DNA from: Nitrospiraceae bacterium
GTDB taxonomy: Bacteria > Nitrospirota > Nitrospiria > Nitrospirales > Nitrospiraceae
NCBI GenBank assembly: GCA_013140715.1
Contig: JABFSG010000038.1
Coordinates: 1 to 64,000 of the forward strand
DNA: 64,000 nucleotides
Direction: 5' to 3'
Positions 62,980-64,000 of this stretch are shown piece by piece. How positions within the stretch are numbered: position 1 is the first letter of the stretch; every line of letters starts with the position of its first letter. A program made the position numbers and the translations under genes. The notes below the pieces were generated by a model. That model was not told the origin of the DNA. It did no database searches and saw only the letters and a list, made by a program, of their open reading frames with translations.

Positions 62980-63951
62980 TTACGCAGTCCCGACCGGCCC
63001 CCCCTGGTCCTTGTCTTTTCCCTGTTCCTTCTTGTCCAAAAACGATTCTGCGCCGACTTCGTTCAGCAACAGACTCAATTCGTTCCCCTGGTCCTGTGCG
63101 CCGCATTCATAGGTCTGGCCTTCCGGCGCATTGAACGTCGCCGGGCGATAATCGGTTTCCGAGTAGGGCTGAGGGATGACACCGAGGAATGCGACTTCGA
63201 AATCCATCCACTCGGCCATCAAATCCGCCACATGTTTATACAGACCGGACGAAGCTTTCTTGACCAACATCCGGCAAAACAGCGGAACCCATCGTCCGAT
63301 ATGATTCTTCACAAACTTTTTCTGGGCGTCCAGAACAATCTGAGTCTTGTCCGCTCCGTCATGACAACGGGAATAGGATTCTTTGTAAGCCAGAAAATGC
63401 ATGAATTCGAATTCGACGCTCAAATGGTCCAATCGTTCGTGAATATCCTTCGATAACTCCACTCCGAACGCACGGTAAAATCCGGCGATGTCGCCCATCA
63501 CTTGCGATTGGGCAAACACGTGGTCGTTTCCGAAAAGGGTTTCATAGGGGGGGCAATCGAGAGTGATGACGTTGCTGAAGACGCGGCGATGTTCGGCTTG
63601 CAGGTCGGCGAGTTGCCAGTTCACACATTCCGATGCGACAACTTTTTCGATCTGATCGAACTGCTTGCGCAGCAACGTCAGCTTGAGCTTGGCCCGCTCA
63701 CCGCCGATGCCGTCAAGCGTCGTATCCAAGGCGTCGATCGCCGCACGGCCATCTTCGACGAACTCTCCACACTGGACGTAATCCAGAAACTCCTCGTCTT
63801 CAGGATAGAGCAGGCTCCACGACACAAGCAGATAGAGCTTGCTGCGACTGAGGGCGCGTTCGACTGCGGGGGAATCCTTGATGGCCGGCGACGTCGGAAT
63901 GACTGCGGCCACGGCCGGTGAGTTGGCTGGAACCGGCTGTTTACTCGTCAT
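62980..63951 (-). CDS. TorD/DmsD/NarJ-type molybdoenzyme chaperone
   Basis: A 323-residue helical protein of the TorD family, longer than usual because of a Pro/Ser-rich N-terminal 30 residues and a disordered C-terminal tail with KKEQGKDKDQGG. The family marks are the helix YLLVSWSLLYPEDEEFLDYV and the central LDCPPYETLFG (EPxDHI-region equivalent), followed by ADLMAEWMDFEVAFLG. Such chaperones insert the molybdenum cofactor into the catalytic subunit and proofread its Tat signal. GAGGAG precedes the ATG. It lies first in the gamma-subunit unit, and the catalytic genes may lie to the right of the window. Confidence 0.88.
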   Translation of the reverse strand: MTSKQPVPANSPAVAAVIPTSPAIKDSPAVERALSRSKLYLLVSWSLLYPEDEEFLDYVQCGEFVEDGRAAIDALDTTLDGIGGERAKLKLTLLRKQFDQIEKVVASECVNWQLADLQAEHRRVFSNVITLDCPPYETLFGNDHVFAQSQVMGDIAGFYRAFGVELSKDIHERLDHLSVEFEFMHFLAYKESYSRCHDGADKTQIVLDAQKKFVKNHIGRWVPLFCRMLVKKASSGLYKHVADLMAEWMDFEVAFLGVIPQPYSETDYRPATFNAPEGQTYECGAQDQGNELSLLLNEVGAESFLDKKEQGKDKDQGGPVGTA

Positions 63952-64000
63952 AAAAATCAGCTCCTCGGTTTACCCTGTTGCCCGCATACATATTCCTGGC

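Overview
The window reads as a chromosomal segment of a nitrite-oxidising Nitrospira-type bacterium. The strongest evidence is the right end, where a gamma-type (ethylbenzene-dehydrogenase-related) subunit of a type II molybdoenzyme such as nitrite oxidoreductase (NXR) sits beside a TorD-family chaperone. A second gamma-like protein, a TatA component, tandem pentaheme cytochromes c, and elsewhere a Pup/UBact protein ending in GGE and two SmbP-like metal-binding proteins agree with this. The catalytic NXR subunits are not in the window, so the link to NXR itself is inference from family and context. No rRNA gene, intact tRNA, CRISPR array or intact insertion sequence was seen.

Layout. 1-5 kb: the 3' end of miaB, small membrane and lipoprotein genes, an overlapping mutY-mutT-exonuclease operon on the minus strand, and two PilZ genes. 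5-12 kb: a RelE/ParE-type toxin-antitoxin pair coupled to a cysteine-less IscA-like gene, a Nudix gene, an RlmL-like methyltransferase, an AEC transporter, an exported beta-propeller, DUF72 and a PP-loop protein. 12.3-14.8 kb: a decayed, gene-poor island with repeats, a tRNA-Thr relic, a frameshifted HIT-like gene and an integrase relic. 14.8-24 kb: an exported nuclease, an SmbP-like protein, a CzcBA-type metal efflux pair and several small exported proteins. 24-31 kb: Lon, MsrB and a UvrA-family protein. 31-43 kb: a modular lipoprotein, YqgE, a nitrilase, a second SmbP, a rhodanese, a pentaheme cytochrome, a histone-deacetylase-fold protein, an M3 peptidase, a Fur-box-controlled Bfd, an exported flavodoxin and small zinc ribbons. 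43-51 kb: Rsh, RecJ, Pup/UBact, a proton pyrophosphatase and a response regulator.

From 51.6 to 64 kb almost every gene lies on the minus strand and fits building or wiring a periplasmic redox enzyme: TorD chaperone, small membrane protein, gamma subunit, B12-type radical SAM enzyme, polytopic membrane protein, TPR protein, TatA, NHL propeller, second gamma-like protein, PDZ protein and two pentaheme cytochromes. A perfect hairpin terminator separates the chaperone/gamma unit from the rest.

The intergenic space is full of dispersed repeats. The most striking family (A) is about 125 bp with near-perfect terminal inverted repeats. Its end reads TAGCAGGATGCTGAAAAA on the minus strand and repeatedly supplies the stop codon of the neighbouring gene. 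Other families are low-complexity palindromes (B, D, E) and a GC-rich unit (C). The ORF track was used for frames. Several starts were moved to internal codons with good ribosome-binding sites, and five small genes or possible genes too short for the track were added.
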